A stretch of 64,000 nt of DNA from Maricaulis virginensis (GCF_027922185.1 NZ_BSFE01000002.1:186001-250000), one strand, 5' to 3'. Shown: positions 50,543-59,144, counted from the stretch's first letter. Notes: a model not told the origin generated them from the sequence alone. Numbers and translations are program-made.

Positions 50543-52177
50543 CTATTCGGCGGGTTCGCGGTAGCGGGCCGGAATCTCGGTGCCGGCAGCAAGGTCGGCC
50601 AGGGTCATCCGGGTATGCTGTGCCACGGTGTCGGTGGCGGGGCAATCGGTGCGGAAATGCCCGCCCCGGCTTTCATTCCGGTTGAGGGCGCCGGTGACGA
50701 TGAAGCGTGCCGCAAGCAGTGCGTCCGCGTCACCATGCGTGCTCATAAGACCGTCAATAAGGTCACATAGCTGCACCATAGCTGCACCATTGCGCTCCAC
50801 TCCGCAGGCCCGGCTCATGGCGGCGCGGAGTGTCGCGAGTGCGTCGGCGGGAAGTTCGGGAGGACACAATCCTTCCCCTTGATCGGGAAGGTGGGCCGCG
50901 GCGGAGCCGCGGGTCGGAAGGGGTGGGGGCGAGCGTCTGGCTTGCTGGGCATCACCGGGTTTCACCCCCTCCACCACGCCTGCGGCGCGGTCCCCCTCCC
51001 CCATCAAGGGGGAGGATGGGAGTGCCCTGGCCACCCGTGCCGCACTCACCAGGCCCTCGGCCAGCGAGTTGGAGGCGAGGCGGTTGGCGCCGTGCAGGCC
51101 GCTCGAGGCGCATTCGCCGATGGCATAGAGGCCGGGGATGCTGGTCGCTCCGTCGATATCGGTCATCACTCCGCCCATATGATAATGGGCTGTGGGGGCG
51201 ACGGGGATAAGTTCGCGGCGCGGATCGATGCCGGCCTGCATGCAAGCCGCGAAAACGGCAGGGAATTCCTCCGGGAAAGCTTCGCCGATCGCGGTGCGGC
51301 AATCGAGGAAAGCGCCCTTGCCGGAGAGGTTCTGCCGGTGCACCGCCCGGGCGACGACATCGCGCGGGGCGAGTTCGGCATCGGCGTGGACGGCTTTCAT
51401 GAAACGGTGGCCCGTGCGGTCGACCAGGGTCGCGCCTTCGCCGCGCAGGGCTTCGGTGCACAGTGGTGCCGGGTCGAGACCGGCATTGAGGGCGGTCGGG
51501 TGAAACTGGACGAATTCCGGGTCCTGGATCACCGCACCCAGGCGGGCTGCCATCGCCATGGCCTGGCCCCGGGCGCCGGCCGGTGTGGTGGTGAGCGCAA
51601 ACAGGCCACCCGCCCCGCCCATGGCGAGGATGGTGGCGCCGGCTTCGATCGCTTCGGTGCGCCCGTCCGGCGAGCGGGCCAGCACGCCGGTACAGCCGGC
51701 AGCATCGCCCAGCAGCGCGGCCGCTTTCCAGCCATTGCGGATCTCGATGTGCGGCGCCCGGCGAACGGCGTCGATCAACGTCGCCATGATCGCGGCCCCG
51801 GCGCCGTCGCCCTTCACCCGGGCGACCCGGTGGCGGGCATGGGCGGCTTCGCGGGAGAGCGACCAGGTCTCGCCCCGGCGCTCGAAAGGCGCGCCCAGGG
51901 CGGCAAGTTCGCGGACTTCCTGTGCCGCACCTTCGGCCAGCGCGCGCGCTGCGTCCGCGTCGACCAGCCCGGCGCCGGCGGTGATCGTGTCGGCGGTGTG
52001 CAGGGCGGGGCTGTCATCATCTGCGAGGGCAGCCGCAACCCCGCCCTGGGCCCAGCCGGAGGCCGCGCCTTCACCCAGCGGCGCCCCGGTCAGCAGCACG
52101 ACCGGCCGCGGCGCCAGCTTCAGCGCCGCCCACAGCCCGGCGATCCCGGCACCGCAGATGAGAACGGGACGGGTCAT
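50543..52177 (-). CDS. nadB: L-aspartate oxidase with an in-frame repeat insertion
   Basis: NadB oxidises aspartate to iminoaspartate with FAD. The ATG at 52177 has a GGAGGA site. The protein (544 aa) has the FAD loop GAGIAGLWAALKLA, ASGWAQGGVAAAL, HPTAL, HYHMGGV and GECASSGLHGANRLASNSL, as expected. After SAARVARAL it contains about 50 residues rich in P, G, R and A (for example MGEGDRAAGVVEGVKPGDAQ, SPPPLPTRGSAAAHLPDQGEG) not found in NadB family members; these are encoded by a type B palindromic repeat, in frame. The normal C-terminal helical domain (LRAAMSRACGVERNGAAM) resumes after it. The insertion lies in the linker before the C-terminal domain, so the enzyme may still fold. Confidence 0.92.
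   Translation of the reverse strand: MTRPVLICGAGIAGLWAALKLAPRPVVLLTGAPLGEGAASGWAQGGVAAALADDDSPALHTADTITAGAGLVDADAARALAEGAAQEVRELAALGAPFERRGETWSLSREAAHARHRVARVKGDGAGAAIMATLIDAVRRAPHIEIRNGWKAAALLGDAAGCTGVLARSPDGRTEAIEAGATILAMGGAGGLFALTTTPAGARGQAMAMAARLGAVIQDPEFVQFHPTALNAGLDPAPLCTEALRGEGATLVDRTGHRFMKAVHADAELAPRDVVARAVHRQNLSGKGAFLDCRTAIGEAFPEEFPAVFAACMQAGIDPRRELIPVAPTAHYHMGGVMTDIDGATSIPGLYAIGECASSGLHGANRLASNSLAEGLVSAARVARALPSSPLMGEGDRAAGVVEGVKPGDAQQARRSPPPLPTRGSAAAHLPDQGEGLCPPELPADALATLRAAMSRACGVERNGAAMVQLCDLIDGLMSTHGDADALLAARFIVTGALNRNESRGGHFRTDCPATDTVAQHTRMTLADLAAGTEIPARYREPAE
50871..51017. repeat. Palindromic repeat type B inside nadB (copy 4)
   Basis: CCTTCCCCTTGATCGGGAAGG at 50871-50891 and CCCTCCCCCATCAAGGGGGAGG-type hairpin at 50996-51015 are the same end modules as the intergenic type B copies, with GCCGCGGCGGAGCCGCGG hairpin and GCCTGCGGCGC in between. 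It spans about 147 bases, a multiple of three, and has no stop codon in the nadB frame. Confidence 0.8.
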
Positions 52178-52187
52178 GGCCGTCCTC

Positions 52188-53297
52188 CTAGATCGAGACC
52201 AGGTCCACGGGCTTTTCCTGCCTGGCCGGGTCGAAGCTGGCGGGCTTGTCGGGCTTGGGCAGGTCGAGCATGGCCTGGACGGAGCGGCGGGCACCGTCGA
52301 TCACATCGTCGGGCACGGTCACTTCATGCTGTTCCAGACGCAGGCAGTCATAGATGTTTTCCAGCGTGATCCGCTTCATGTGCGGGCACAGATTGCACGG
52401 CCGGATGAACTGCACCTCGGGCACTTCGACGGCGACATTGTCGCTCATCGAGCACTCGGTCAGCAGTACGGCCTTTTTCGCCCCCGAATTGCGGGCATAG
52501 TCGGCCATGGCGGCGGTGGAGCCGGCATAGTCGGCGGCCTGGACCACCTCCAGCGGACTTTCCGGGTGGGTGATGATCAGCACGCCGGGATGGGCGTCGC
52601 GCAGGTCCTGCACGTCCTGGGCGGTGAATTTCTCGTGCACTTCGCAGCTGCCGGCCCAGGTGAGAATGCGCACATCGGTCTGGGCGGCGACATTCCTGGC
52701 GAGATACTGGTCGGGCAGCAGGATCACCGTCTCGGCACCCAGGCTCTCGACGACCTGCACGGCGTTGGAGGAGGTGCAGCAGATATCGCACTCGGCCTTC
52801 ACATCGGCCGAGGTGTTCACATAGGTGACGACGGGCACGCCGGGATAGGCAGCCTTGATACGGCGCACATCCTCGCCGGTGATCGAGGAGGCGAGGGAGC
52901 AGCCGGCGCGGGTGTCCGGGATCAGCACCTTCTTTTCCGGCGCGAGCACTTTGGCGGTCTCGGCCATGAAGTGGACGCCGGCCTGGACGATGATGTCGGC
53001 CTCGCTCTCGGCGGCCATGCGGGCCAGCGCCAGGCTGTCACCCATCAGATCGCCGACGCAGTGGAAAATGTCGGCGGTCATGTAGTTGTGGGCGAGAATG
53101 ACGGCGTTCTTTTCCGCCTTCAGCTGGTTGATGGCGTGGATCAGCGGCGCCTTGGCCGGCCATTCCATCGGGGTGATGATGTCCTTCACCTTCTCGTAGA
53201 GATGGTCCGTCGCGGCCTTGACCTCATCCGTATACGCCAGTTCCGGCCGGGACTGTTCAAAGCCTTCAGGCGTGCCGTCCCAGTTCAATCGGTCCAT
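52188..53297 (-). CDS. nadA: Quinolinate synthase A
   Basis: NadA condenses iminoaspartate with dihydroxyacetone phosphate to quinolinate and needs a [4Fe-4S] cluster. The 369-aa protein (ATG at 53297, site GGGAGGAG) shows ILAHNYMTADIFHCVGDLMGDSLALA-type first domain (residues about 66-90), Cys in DTRAGCSLA, DICCTSSNA and RPCNLCPHMKRITLENI; the three triad cysteines are the cluster ligands. It is first in nadA-nadB-nadC, with the control region at 53311-53429 upstream. Confidence 0.97.
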   Translation of the reverse strand: MDRLNWDGTPEGFEQSRPELAYTDEVKAATDHLYEKVKDIITPMEWPAKAPLIHAINQLKAEKNAVILAHNYMTADIFHCVGDLMGDSLALARMAAESEADIIVQAGVHFMAETAKVLAPEKKVLIPDTRAGCSLASSITGEDVRRIKAAYPGVPVVTYVNTSADVKAECDICCTSSNAVQVVESLGAETVILLPDQYLARNVAAQTDVRILTWAGSCEVHEKFTAQDVQDLRDAHPGVLIITHPESPLEVVQAADYAGSTAAMADYARNSGAKKAVLLTECSMSDNVAVEVPEVQFIRPCNLCPHMKRITLENIYDCLRLEQHEVTVPDDVIDGARRSVQAMLDLPKPDKPASFDPARQEKPVDLVSI

Positions 53298-53310
53298 TCT
53301 CTCCTCCCTT

Positions 53311-53327
53311 TTGCTCAATATGAGCAA
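53311..53327 (-). promoter_or_regulatory. Operator 1 of the nad control region
   Basis: TTGCTCAATATGAGCAA is a perfect palindrome (7-bp arms, 3-bp centre). It lies 14 bases before the nadA start, just upstream of the ribosome-binding site. Confidence 0.75.
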
Positions 53328-53344
53328 TATTGGGGCCCGAAAAT

Positions 53345-53369
53345 GGGCGGCTGTTTTCCGGTGCCGCCC
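53345..53369 (-). promoter_or_regulatory. Leader hairpin between operators 1 and 2
   Basis: GGGCGGC pairs with GCCGCCC across an 11-base loop. On the transcript of the minus strand it is followed by AUUUUC, so it resembles a weak terminator or attenuator inside the nadA leader. Confidence 0.45.
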
Positions 53370-53371
53370 TT

Positions 53372-53388
53372 ATGCTCGAAATGAGCTT
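53372..53388 (-). promoter_or_regulatory. Operator 2 of the nad control region
   Basis: ATGCTCGAAATGAGCTT shares the TGCTC-N5-GAGC core of operator 1. It lies about six bases downstream of the expected transcription start. Confidence 0.65.
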
Positions 53389-53400
53389 TAACGTGTCCCG

Positions 53401-53429
53401 TATATATGCTCACCCTGAGCACAGTGCAA
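53401..53429 (-). promoter_or_regulatory. Probable nadA promoter with operator 3 between the boxes
   Basis: On the minus strand TTGCAC (53429-53424) and TATATA (53406-53401) are exactly 17 bases apart. Operator 3, GTGCTCAGGGTGAGCAT (53422-53406), fills the spacer and would block RNA polymerase when bound. The -35 match to sigma-70 consensus is only partial. Confidence 0.6.
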
Positions 53430-53482
53430 GCCACAGGCGTGCGGCGCGATGCCTCGCCATGCGAATTCCGGAATGAAGGCGA

Positions 53483-53830
53483 TCAGTGCGCGGCGTGGGG
53501 GCGCAGGCCGGACAGCCAGACGCCGGTCCCCAGCGAGGCCAGGCCCAAAGCCAGGGCAAAGGCGGGCGCCAGCGGGATGCCGTTGACGGTCAGCACTTCA
53601 ACCGCAGCCACGCCGAGCGCGGCGGGAACCAGGATCTGAATCTGGATCAGGCGGTTGCGGGGAATGACGCCGACGATGGCGGCGATAACGAAAATCACCG
53701 GAATGGCCGGCAGGTAGAGCTCGGCGGCAATCAGGCGCAAGGCGATCACAATGGCCGCGCAAATCGCCAATGCCACAAAGGCGTTACGGATCGCCGTCCC
53801 GCTCAAAACCAACCCCCTCAGTGTACTCAT
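53483..53830 (-). CDS. Small membrane protein, 115 aa, unknown
   Basis: The protein has four hydrophobic segments, at about 15-36, 38-54, 64-84 and 88-107, and a short His-containing tail. It lacks motifs I recognise. ATGs at 53830 and 53851 are both possible; AGGTG lies upstream of the first. It lies between the NAD regulator gene and the nadA promoter region, on the same strand as both. Confidence 0.55.
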   Translation of the reverse strand: MSTLRGLVLSGTAIRNAFVALAICAAIVIALRLIAAELYLPAIPVIFVIAAIVGVIPRNRLIQIQILVPAALGVAAVEVLTVNGIPLAPAFALALGLASLGTGVWLSGLRPHAAH

Positions 53831-53885
53831 GCTGTCGTCAGACACCTGCATAGTAAGCCGGAACAACTCCCGGCTGCAACTCAAT

Positions 53886-54857
53886 TTACCCGTCTCGCAA
53901 CCTGGGAATGGCCAGGCCCAGCGAGGGCAGGCCCGCCAGTGCTTCGCGGCGGTAGCGGAAAAGTTCGGCCGGCCGGCCGCCCGTGCGGCTTTCCATCCGG
54001 CCCGTCCCCTCGACGAATCCCGTGCGGTCCAGCGCGCGGCGGAAGTTCTGCTTGTGAAGCCGGTATCCTGCAATAGCCTCGACCACCTGTTGCAGGGCGG
54101 ACAGTGTGAACAGGTCGGGCATCAGCTCGAAGACGATGGGGCGGTATTTGATCTTGCCGCGCAGGCGAGAGATCGCCGTCGCCAGGATGCGCCGGTGATC
54201 CGAGGCCATGGACAAGCCGAAGGCCGGGCATTGCGACGGGTTTTCCACCTGGCCGTCGCGCGCCGCCTCGGCGACAAGCCCGGCTTCGTAGAGCAGCTCG
54301 TAGCGGTCGAGCACGCGTTCCTCGTTCCATCCGCCGCCGCCGACACCGAAAACGGTTTTCAACCGGTCGTGGCGCGAGGCCCGGCGGCCGGGCACGCCGG
54401 CCTCGTCGGCCCAGGCCGAAAGGCGCGGAATGATCTCGGTGTCGATCAGGGCCGGCTTGCCGTCGCGCCAGTCTTCCCAGGGAAAGAAATCATACCAGCC
54501 GCGCCAGCGGCCGCCGCCGTCGGGCGGGGTGCTCTTGTCGGGCGTCAGGGCGAGATAGCCGATCGACACGATGCGGGCGTCCCCGGAACCCGACATCGCG
54601 GCGACCGGGGCTTCGCGGCCGCGATCGCCGAAGGTGTAGAGCTGTTCCACATAGCCCAGCTGGAAGTGGGCCTGTTCGGCCACCCAGCGGCGCAGGCCGA
54701 TCTCGAACGTGCGGTGCCTGGCGGGATCGAAGGGACCGAAGGGCAGGGCGACCCCGCCGCCCTCCTGCGGCACGATGAGGAGTTGCGGCGTGTCGCCGTC
54801 AACCGAGAGAATGACCGCGTTCAGACCGACGGAGATCGACTGGCCGGCCGGCTGCAT
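53886..54857 (-). CDS. NadQ-type (COG4111) transcriptional regulator of NAD synthesis
   Basis: The 323-aa protein has an N-terminal Nudix-like domain (residues 1-150: VGLNAVILSVDGDTPQLLIVP, ALPFGPFDP, LGYVEQLYTFGDRGR) and a C-terminal winged-helix domain (RLRGKIKYRPIVFELMPDLFTLSALQQVVEAI-type helices; residues about 230-300). The Nudix box is degenerate (an FEIGLRRWVAEQA-type helix with no REx2EExG), so it is likely to bind an NAD-related ligand rather than hydrolyse it. In alphaproteobacteria COG4111 regulators are linked to NAD biosynthesis genes. Its ATG overlaps the stop of the HD gene by one base. It is the best candidate to bind the palindromes before nadA. Confidence 0.85.
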   Translation of the reverse strand: MQPAGQSISVGLNAVILSVDGDTPQLLIVPQEGGGVALPFGPFDPARHRTFEIGLRRWVAEQAHFQLGYVEQLYTFGDRGREAPVAAMSGSGDARIVSIGYLALTPDKSTPPDGGGRWRGWYDFFPWEDWRDGKPALIDTEIIPRLSAWADEAGVPGRRASRHDRLKTVFGVGGGGWNEERVLDRYELLYEAGLVAEAARDGQVENPSQCPAFGLSMASDHRRILATAISRLRGKIKYRPIVFELMPDLFTLSALQQVVEAIAGYRLHKQNFRRALDRTGFVEGTGRMESRTGGRPAELFRYRREALAGLPSLGLAIPRLRDG

Positions 54858-55477
54858 CAGCGCCGTCCTTCGAACTGGCCCAGCACGGTCTCGAACCGGT
54901 CGAGGAAGAGCGTCTGGGCCTGCTTCACCGGTTTCGGCACGATCTCGATTTCCAGCTCCGCCGGCGGCCGGCCGAAGAATTTCAGCGACTCGTCATGGCT
55001 GAAGCCGGCGATCTGGGTCGCCTCGAAATAGGCGCAGATCACATCGGCCCGCTTGATCTTGCGCTTGGTTTCCTTCGGCAGTTTCGGCGGCAGGCCGAAG
55101 CGCAGATGGATCGCCGCTTCCAGCCGGTCCTCGAACTCGCGATAGTTCACGCCCAGCGCCGCCTTGAACGGGCTGATCATGTCGCCGATCACGTATTCGG
55201 AGGCGTCGTGCAGCAGCGCGGCCAGGCGCCATTTCTGCTCGAGATCCGGATAGAGGTGGTCGAGAATATCGAGCACGACGACCGAGTGTTCGGCGACGGA
55301 AAAGGCATGATCGCCATGGGTCTGCCCGTTCCAGCGCGCCACCCGGGCCAGGCCGTGGGCGATGTCCTCGATCTCCACATCGAAGGGCGAGGGGTCGAGC
55401 AGGTCGAGCCGGCGGCCGGAAATCATGCGCTGCCAGGCGCGCGGTGCAACGGCTTTCTTGCGGGCGGCAGCGGGCAT
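54857..55477 (-). CDS. HD-domain hydrolase (YfbR-like nucleotidase)
   Basis: The 206-aa protein has the HD metal motif arrangement: H in TIHGDHAFSVAEHS-like sequence (GQTHGDHAFSVAEHSVVV), the HD pair in AALLHDASEYVIGD, and a distal Asp in IKRADVICAYFEA. This is the YfbR-like 5'-nucleotidase group. It forms a two-gene unit with the NAD regulator (TGATG overlap), which suggests a role in nucleotide turnover linked to NAD, as inference only. Confidence 0.88.
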   Translation of the reverse strand: MPAAARKKAVAPRAWQRMISGRRLDLLDPSPFDVEIEDIAHGLARVARWNGQTHGDHAFSVAEHSVVVLDILDHLYPDLEQKWRLAALLHDASEYVIGDMISPFKAALGVNYREFEDRLEAAIHLRFGLPPKLPKETKRKIKRADVICAYFEATQIAGFSHDESLKFFGRPPAELEIEIVPKPVKQAQTLFLDRFETVLGQFEGRR

Positions 55478-55666
55478 GCGGGTCGGACCTCCGGTTTGGC
55501 GGAGAGCGGAGATAGCACCGATGCCGCCATCACTCCACTCTGCGCACTGTCAGCCCGGGCCTTGCGCTGTAGAGACCGCCGCGCCGGCCTGTCTTGCACC
55601 GCGCGGTCAGGGGGTTCACTCTGCGCCGGCCAAACGGTTCGTGAGACCGGAACTCCGGGGGAAAAC

Positions 55667-57550
55667 ATGCGACTCATTGCGATGATTGCCGCGCTGGCAG
55701 CCTTGACGGCGCCGGCCCTGGCCCAGGATTATTCCAACTATTCCGAGGACGCGCTGCGCGCCGAGCTGGCGCGGATCGCGACGGCCGAGACGAAAGTCCT
55801 CGTGCCGATGCGCGACGGGATCGGCCTGTCGACGGACATCTACCGCCCGCGCGAGGCCGATGGGGACGTGCCGGTGATCTTCTGGCGCACCCCCTATAAT
55901 TTCAACACCCTGTCCGGCAGCCGCCTGCGCATGGCCGTGGAAGCGGTCAATCGCGGCTATGCCTTCGTGATCCAGAACGAGCGCGGCCGCTATTTCTCCG
56001 AGGGCGAGTTCGAGATTCTCGGCTATCCGCGCACCGACGGCTATGACGCGCTCGACTGGCTGGCCGCGCAGGACTGGTCGAACGGACGGGTCGGCACCTG
56101 GGGCTGTTCGTCCTCGGCGGAGTGGCAGCTGGCGCTGGCGGCGATGGACCACCCGGCGCATGCCGCGATGGTGCCGATGGCCTCCGGCGCGGGCATCGGC
56201 CGGGTCGGCGAGTTTCACGAACAGGGCAACTGGTATACCGGCGGCGTGCCGCGCAATCTCTTCTTTGTCTGGCTCTACAATGTCGACAATCCGCTGCGCG
56301 CGCAGATCCCGGCCGGTCTCGACCCGCAGATGCGCAGCCGCATCGCGCAGTACAATGATCTGGCGACCGACAAGCCGGATGTCGACTGGGCCAGCCATAT
56401 CTCCTTCCTGCCGGTCTCCGAACTGCTGTCCACGCTGGGCGAGCCGCCGGCGACCTTCGAGGAATTCATCGTCCGCGGTCCGGCCGATGAGGGCTGGTAT
56501 GAGGGCGGCCTCTATCATGACAATGAGGATTGGGGCGTGCCCGCGCTCTGGTTCAATTCCTGGTATGATGTGTCGATCGGCCCGAACATGGCGCTCTACA
56601 ACCATGTCCGGCAGAGCGCCTCCGACCGCGAGGTGCGCGACAACCAGTATGTCGTCGCCGGGCCCAATGTGCACTGCAACTTCTTCAATTACGGCCCGGA
56701 TACCGTCGTCGGCGAGCGCAATATCGGCGACACCAGCTTCGACACGACGGGGCTGATCTTTGCCTGGTTCGACCGCTGGCTGAAGGGCGAGCGCAATGCC
56801 TGGGACCGCGACACGCCGCGCGTGCAGTACTACGCGATGGGTGCCAATGAGTGGCGCGGCGCGGAGGAATGGCCGCCGGCCGAAGCCGAACCGGTGCGGC
56901 TCTATCTGCATTCCGGCGGCGATGCCAACAGCCGCTATGGCGACGGCCGTCTGAGCTTCGAGGCGCCGGACGGCGAGCAGCCCGCCGATACCTATGTCTA
57001 CGATCCCATGGTACCCGTGCAGACCATTGGCGGCGGCGATTGCTGCAATGGCGGTATCGTGCATCCCGGCGCGCGCGACCAGCGGCCGGTCCAGGTGCGC
57101 GACGACGTGCTGGTCTACACCTCCGACGTGCTCACCGAACCGCTGGACGTGACCGGCTTCATCGATGCCGTGCTCTATGTCTCCTCGGACGCGCCGGATA
57201 CCGACTTTGCCGTCAAGCTGGTCGATGTCGCGCCGGACGGCACGGCCTGGATCGTCGACGACACCATCCTGCGGGCGCGTTATCGCAATGGCTATGATGC
57301 GCCGGAAATGATGGAGGCGGGCGAGGTTTACGAACTGGATTTCACGCCGATGACGTCGAGCATCGTCTTCCAGCCGGGCCATCGCATCCAGGTCGAGATC
57401 ACCTCGTCCAACTTCCCGAAATTCGTGCGCAACCTGAATACGGGCGGGAATAATTACGACGAGAGCGAGGGGCGTGTGGCGACGAATTCGGTGCACCATT
57501 CGTCCGGGCGCGCCTCCTATATCGAACTGCCGGTCGTGCGCTCGCGATAG
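55667..57550 (+). CDS. Secreted CocE/NonD-family hydrolase (X-Pro dipeptidyl-peptidase-like)
   Basis: The ATG at 55667 (GGGGGA upstream) gives a 627-aa precursor with a signal peptide ending about ALAQ (residue 20). The hydrolase domain has MRDGIGLSTDIYRP, the RTPYN strand, NERGRYFSEGEF, and the nucleophile elbow GTWGCSSSAEW (Ser148; the usual form is GxSYxG), followed by a C-terminal jelly-roll domain (TDFAVKLVDVAPDGTAWIV, HRIQVEITSSNFPKF). It acts in the periplasm or outside the cell on peptides or ester substrates. Confidence 0.9.
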   Translation: MRLIAMIAALAALTAPALAQDYSNYSEDALRAELARIATAETKVLVPMRDGIGLSTDIYRPREADGDVPVIFWRTPYNFNTLSGSRLRMAVEAVNRGYAFVIQNERGRYFSEGEFEILGYPRTDGYDALDWLAAQDWSNGRVGTWGCSSSAEWQLALAAMDHPAHAAMVPMASGAGIGRVGEFHEQGNWYTGGVPRNLFFVWLYNVDNPLRAQIPAGLDPQMRSRIAQYNDLATDKPDVDWASHISFLPVSELLSTLGEPPATFEEFIVRGPADEGWYEGGLYHDNEDWGVPALWFNSWYDVSIGPNMALYNHVRQSASDREVRDNQYVVAGPNVHCNFFNYGPDTVVGERNIGDTSFDTTGLIFAWFDRWLKGERNAWDRDTPRVQYYAMGANEWRGAEEWPPAEAEPVRLYLHSGGDANSRYGDGRLSFEAPDGEQPADTYVYDPMVPVQTIGGGDCCNGGIVHPGARDQRPVQVRDDVLVYTSDVLTEPLDVTGFIDAVLYVSSDAPDTDFAVKLVDVAPDGTAWIVDDTILRARYRNGYDAPEMMEAGEVYELDFTPMTSSIVFQPGHRIQVEITSSNFPKFVRNLNTGGNNYDESEGRVATNSVHHSSGRASYIELPVVRSR

Positions 57551-57684
57551 GGACGTGAATGTCGGTCCTGCCCCATCAAGGGGCTGGACGGGCGCGTGCG
57601 TGAGATCGCCGCATCCCGGCCGGGCGGATTGACCCGCCCGCAAAAACAGGGTGCGATAACACCGACTTGGAACAGGAGACCGAG

Positions 57685-58059
57685 ATGGGTCTGACACGTG
57701 TTGTGATGCGGCTGGGCCGCAATCCTGACGCCGGCTATCCCGATGGCGACGAGCAGCATGGTTATGTGATCGTCGCGCCGCTCGACAAGGACGGCAAGCT
57801 GGACCTCGAATTGTGGCGCGCCCACAAGGAAAAATGCACCGTCGACCGCTTCTCGCCCGATCCGGACGAGAAGGCCGATGGCTGGCTCTCCCATCGCGGT
57901 TCGCACTGGTATTTCCGCTATGACGAGGAAGACGAGGGTCCGGACGAGCCGGTCTTCCGCCTCGGCGACCACACCATGCGCGTCGGCGATTATCTCACCA
58001 TCCACGAAGCCGATGGCGACGACCTGACCTACCGCATCACGGAGGCGGTCGCGGTCTGA
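57685..58059 (+). CDS. Conserved hypothetical protein, 124 aa
   Basis: The protein (ATG at 57685 after AGGAGA) starts MGLTRVVMRLGRNPDAGYPDGDE and is rich in D, E, H and Y, with aromatic residues (WLSHRGSHWYFRYDEED) and an acidic surface. There is no signal peptide, membrane helix or recognised motif. Similar short soluble proteins are annotated only as hypothetical in alphaproteobacteria. A terminator follows. Confidence 0.6.
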   Translation: MGLTRVVMRLGRNPDAGYPDGDEQHGYVIVAPLDKDGKLDLELWRAHKEKCTVDRFSPDPDEKADGWLSHRGSHWYFRYDEEDEGPDEPVFRLGDHTMRVGDYLTIHEADGDDLTYRITEAVAV

Positions 58060-58074
58060 CCGGATCCGCTTTCG

Positions 58075-59130
58075 CTAGTCCTTGGCCGCCCGCTGCGTGT
58101 CAGCGGGCGGTTTTATTTTGTCGATCAGCCGCCGGCCGGCTTTCAGGAGCGGCATCTCGACGGCGATATGGGTCAGCCAGCCCAGGGCGATGCAGGCGGC
58201 CAGGGCGAGAAGGTAGAAGAGCGGGCTCCACAGGCTCTCGGGCAGGACGCGCGCCAGCGCGCTGATCGCCAGCAGATGGCCCAGATAGATCGCATAGGAC
58301 CAGTCGCCAATGCGCGCGGCGAGAGCGGGCAGGTGCGGCTTCCAGGCCAGCCAGGCCGCGGTGATGCCGATGGCGAAGGGGGCAAAGACCGGCACGCGCA
58401 GGGCGGCGGCGTCGATGGCCTCCAGCCCGCCGCCATGGGTCCAGATCAGTCCGCCGATCGCGCCGGCCAGCGCGACGACCGCGAGCGGCCAGCGCCAGGC
58501 CGGCAGCCGGTTGCGCAGCACCGAGAGGCCAATGCCGGACAGGAAAAGCAGGTTGAACGGGCTGAAGGCGACGCTCAGCCAGGGCGAGACATCCCGCGGC
58601 ATGAGGGCAGTCGCGGCAATCGTTGCCGCTGCCCACAGCCCGGCCGCACCGGTGCGCCAGACGGGCGGCAGGGCCAGCGCCAGTCCGAACAGGGCATAGA
58701 AATAGAGCTCGTGCGTCAGCGTCCAGCCGACCAGCAGGACGGGCAGGTCGTGATGCGGGATCAGGGTCAGCGAGGCGATGAGGTCGAGCTCGGCAAAGGA
58801 GCGCGTCAGGCTGCCGGCGAAGACGAGATAGCCCGCGAGCGTCAGCCCGGTGAAGATCCAGTAGAGCGGGAAGATCCGGTTCAGGCGCTTGAGGAAATAG
58901 CGCACATCCAGCCCGCGACGGTCGCGGTAGAGATGGTGGATGATGAAGCCGGACAGGACGAAGAAGACGTCGACGCCGGCAAAGCCGAAATAGGCCGTCT
59001 GGTCGAGCAGCGTGGTGGTGAGGAAGCGCGCATCGGCCTGGTGGATATGGGCGAGCACGACGAGCAGGACCGCGACCATGCGCAGGTGCTGAATCTCGAC
59101 GATGGTCGTGTGCCGCCCGTGTTCCTGCAT
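58075..59130 (-). CDS. Acyltransferase 3 family membrane protein (OafA/YrhL-like)
   Basis: The 351-aa protein has about ten helices. It begins with IVEIQHLRMVAVLLVVLAHIHQADARF (first helix with the conserved His), then FFVLSGFIIHHLYRDR, NRIFPLYWIF and THELYFYALFGLALAL, the standard Acyl_transf_3 pattern. Members O-acetylate surface polysaccharide, peptidoglycan or lipids. It is 14 bases downstream of the lipoprotein gene, in the same strand unit. Confidence 0.9.
   Translation of the reverse strand: MQEHGRHTTIVEIQHLRMVAVLLVVLAHIHQADARFLTTTLLDQTAYFGFAGVDVFFVLSGFIIHHLYRDRRGLDVRYFLKRLNRIFPLYWIFTGLTLAGYLVFAGSLTRSFAELDLIASLTLIPHHDLPVLLVGWTLTHELYFYALFGLALALPPVWRTGAAGLWAAATIAATALMPRDVSPWLSVAFSPFNLLFLSGIGLSVLRNRLPAWRWPLAVVALAGAIGGLIWTHGGGLEAIDAAALRVPVFAPFAIGITAAWLAWKPHLPALAARIGDWSYAIYLGHLLAISALARVLPESLWSPLFYLLALAACIALGWLTHIAVEMPLLKAGRRLIDKIKPPADTQRAAKD
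58086..58120 (+). terminator. Intrinsic terminator lying within the convergent acyltransferase gene
   Basis: CCGCCCGCTG-CGTGT-CAGCGGGCGG followed by TTTTATTTTG. It ends transcription of the 57685 gene but lies inside the last codons of the gene on the other strand. Confidence 0.85.
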
Positions 59131-59144
59131 GATCGCGGCGCCGG

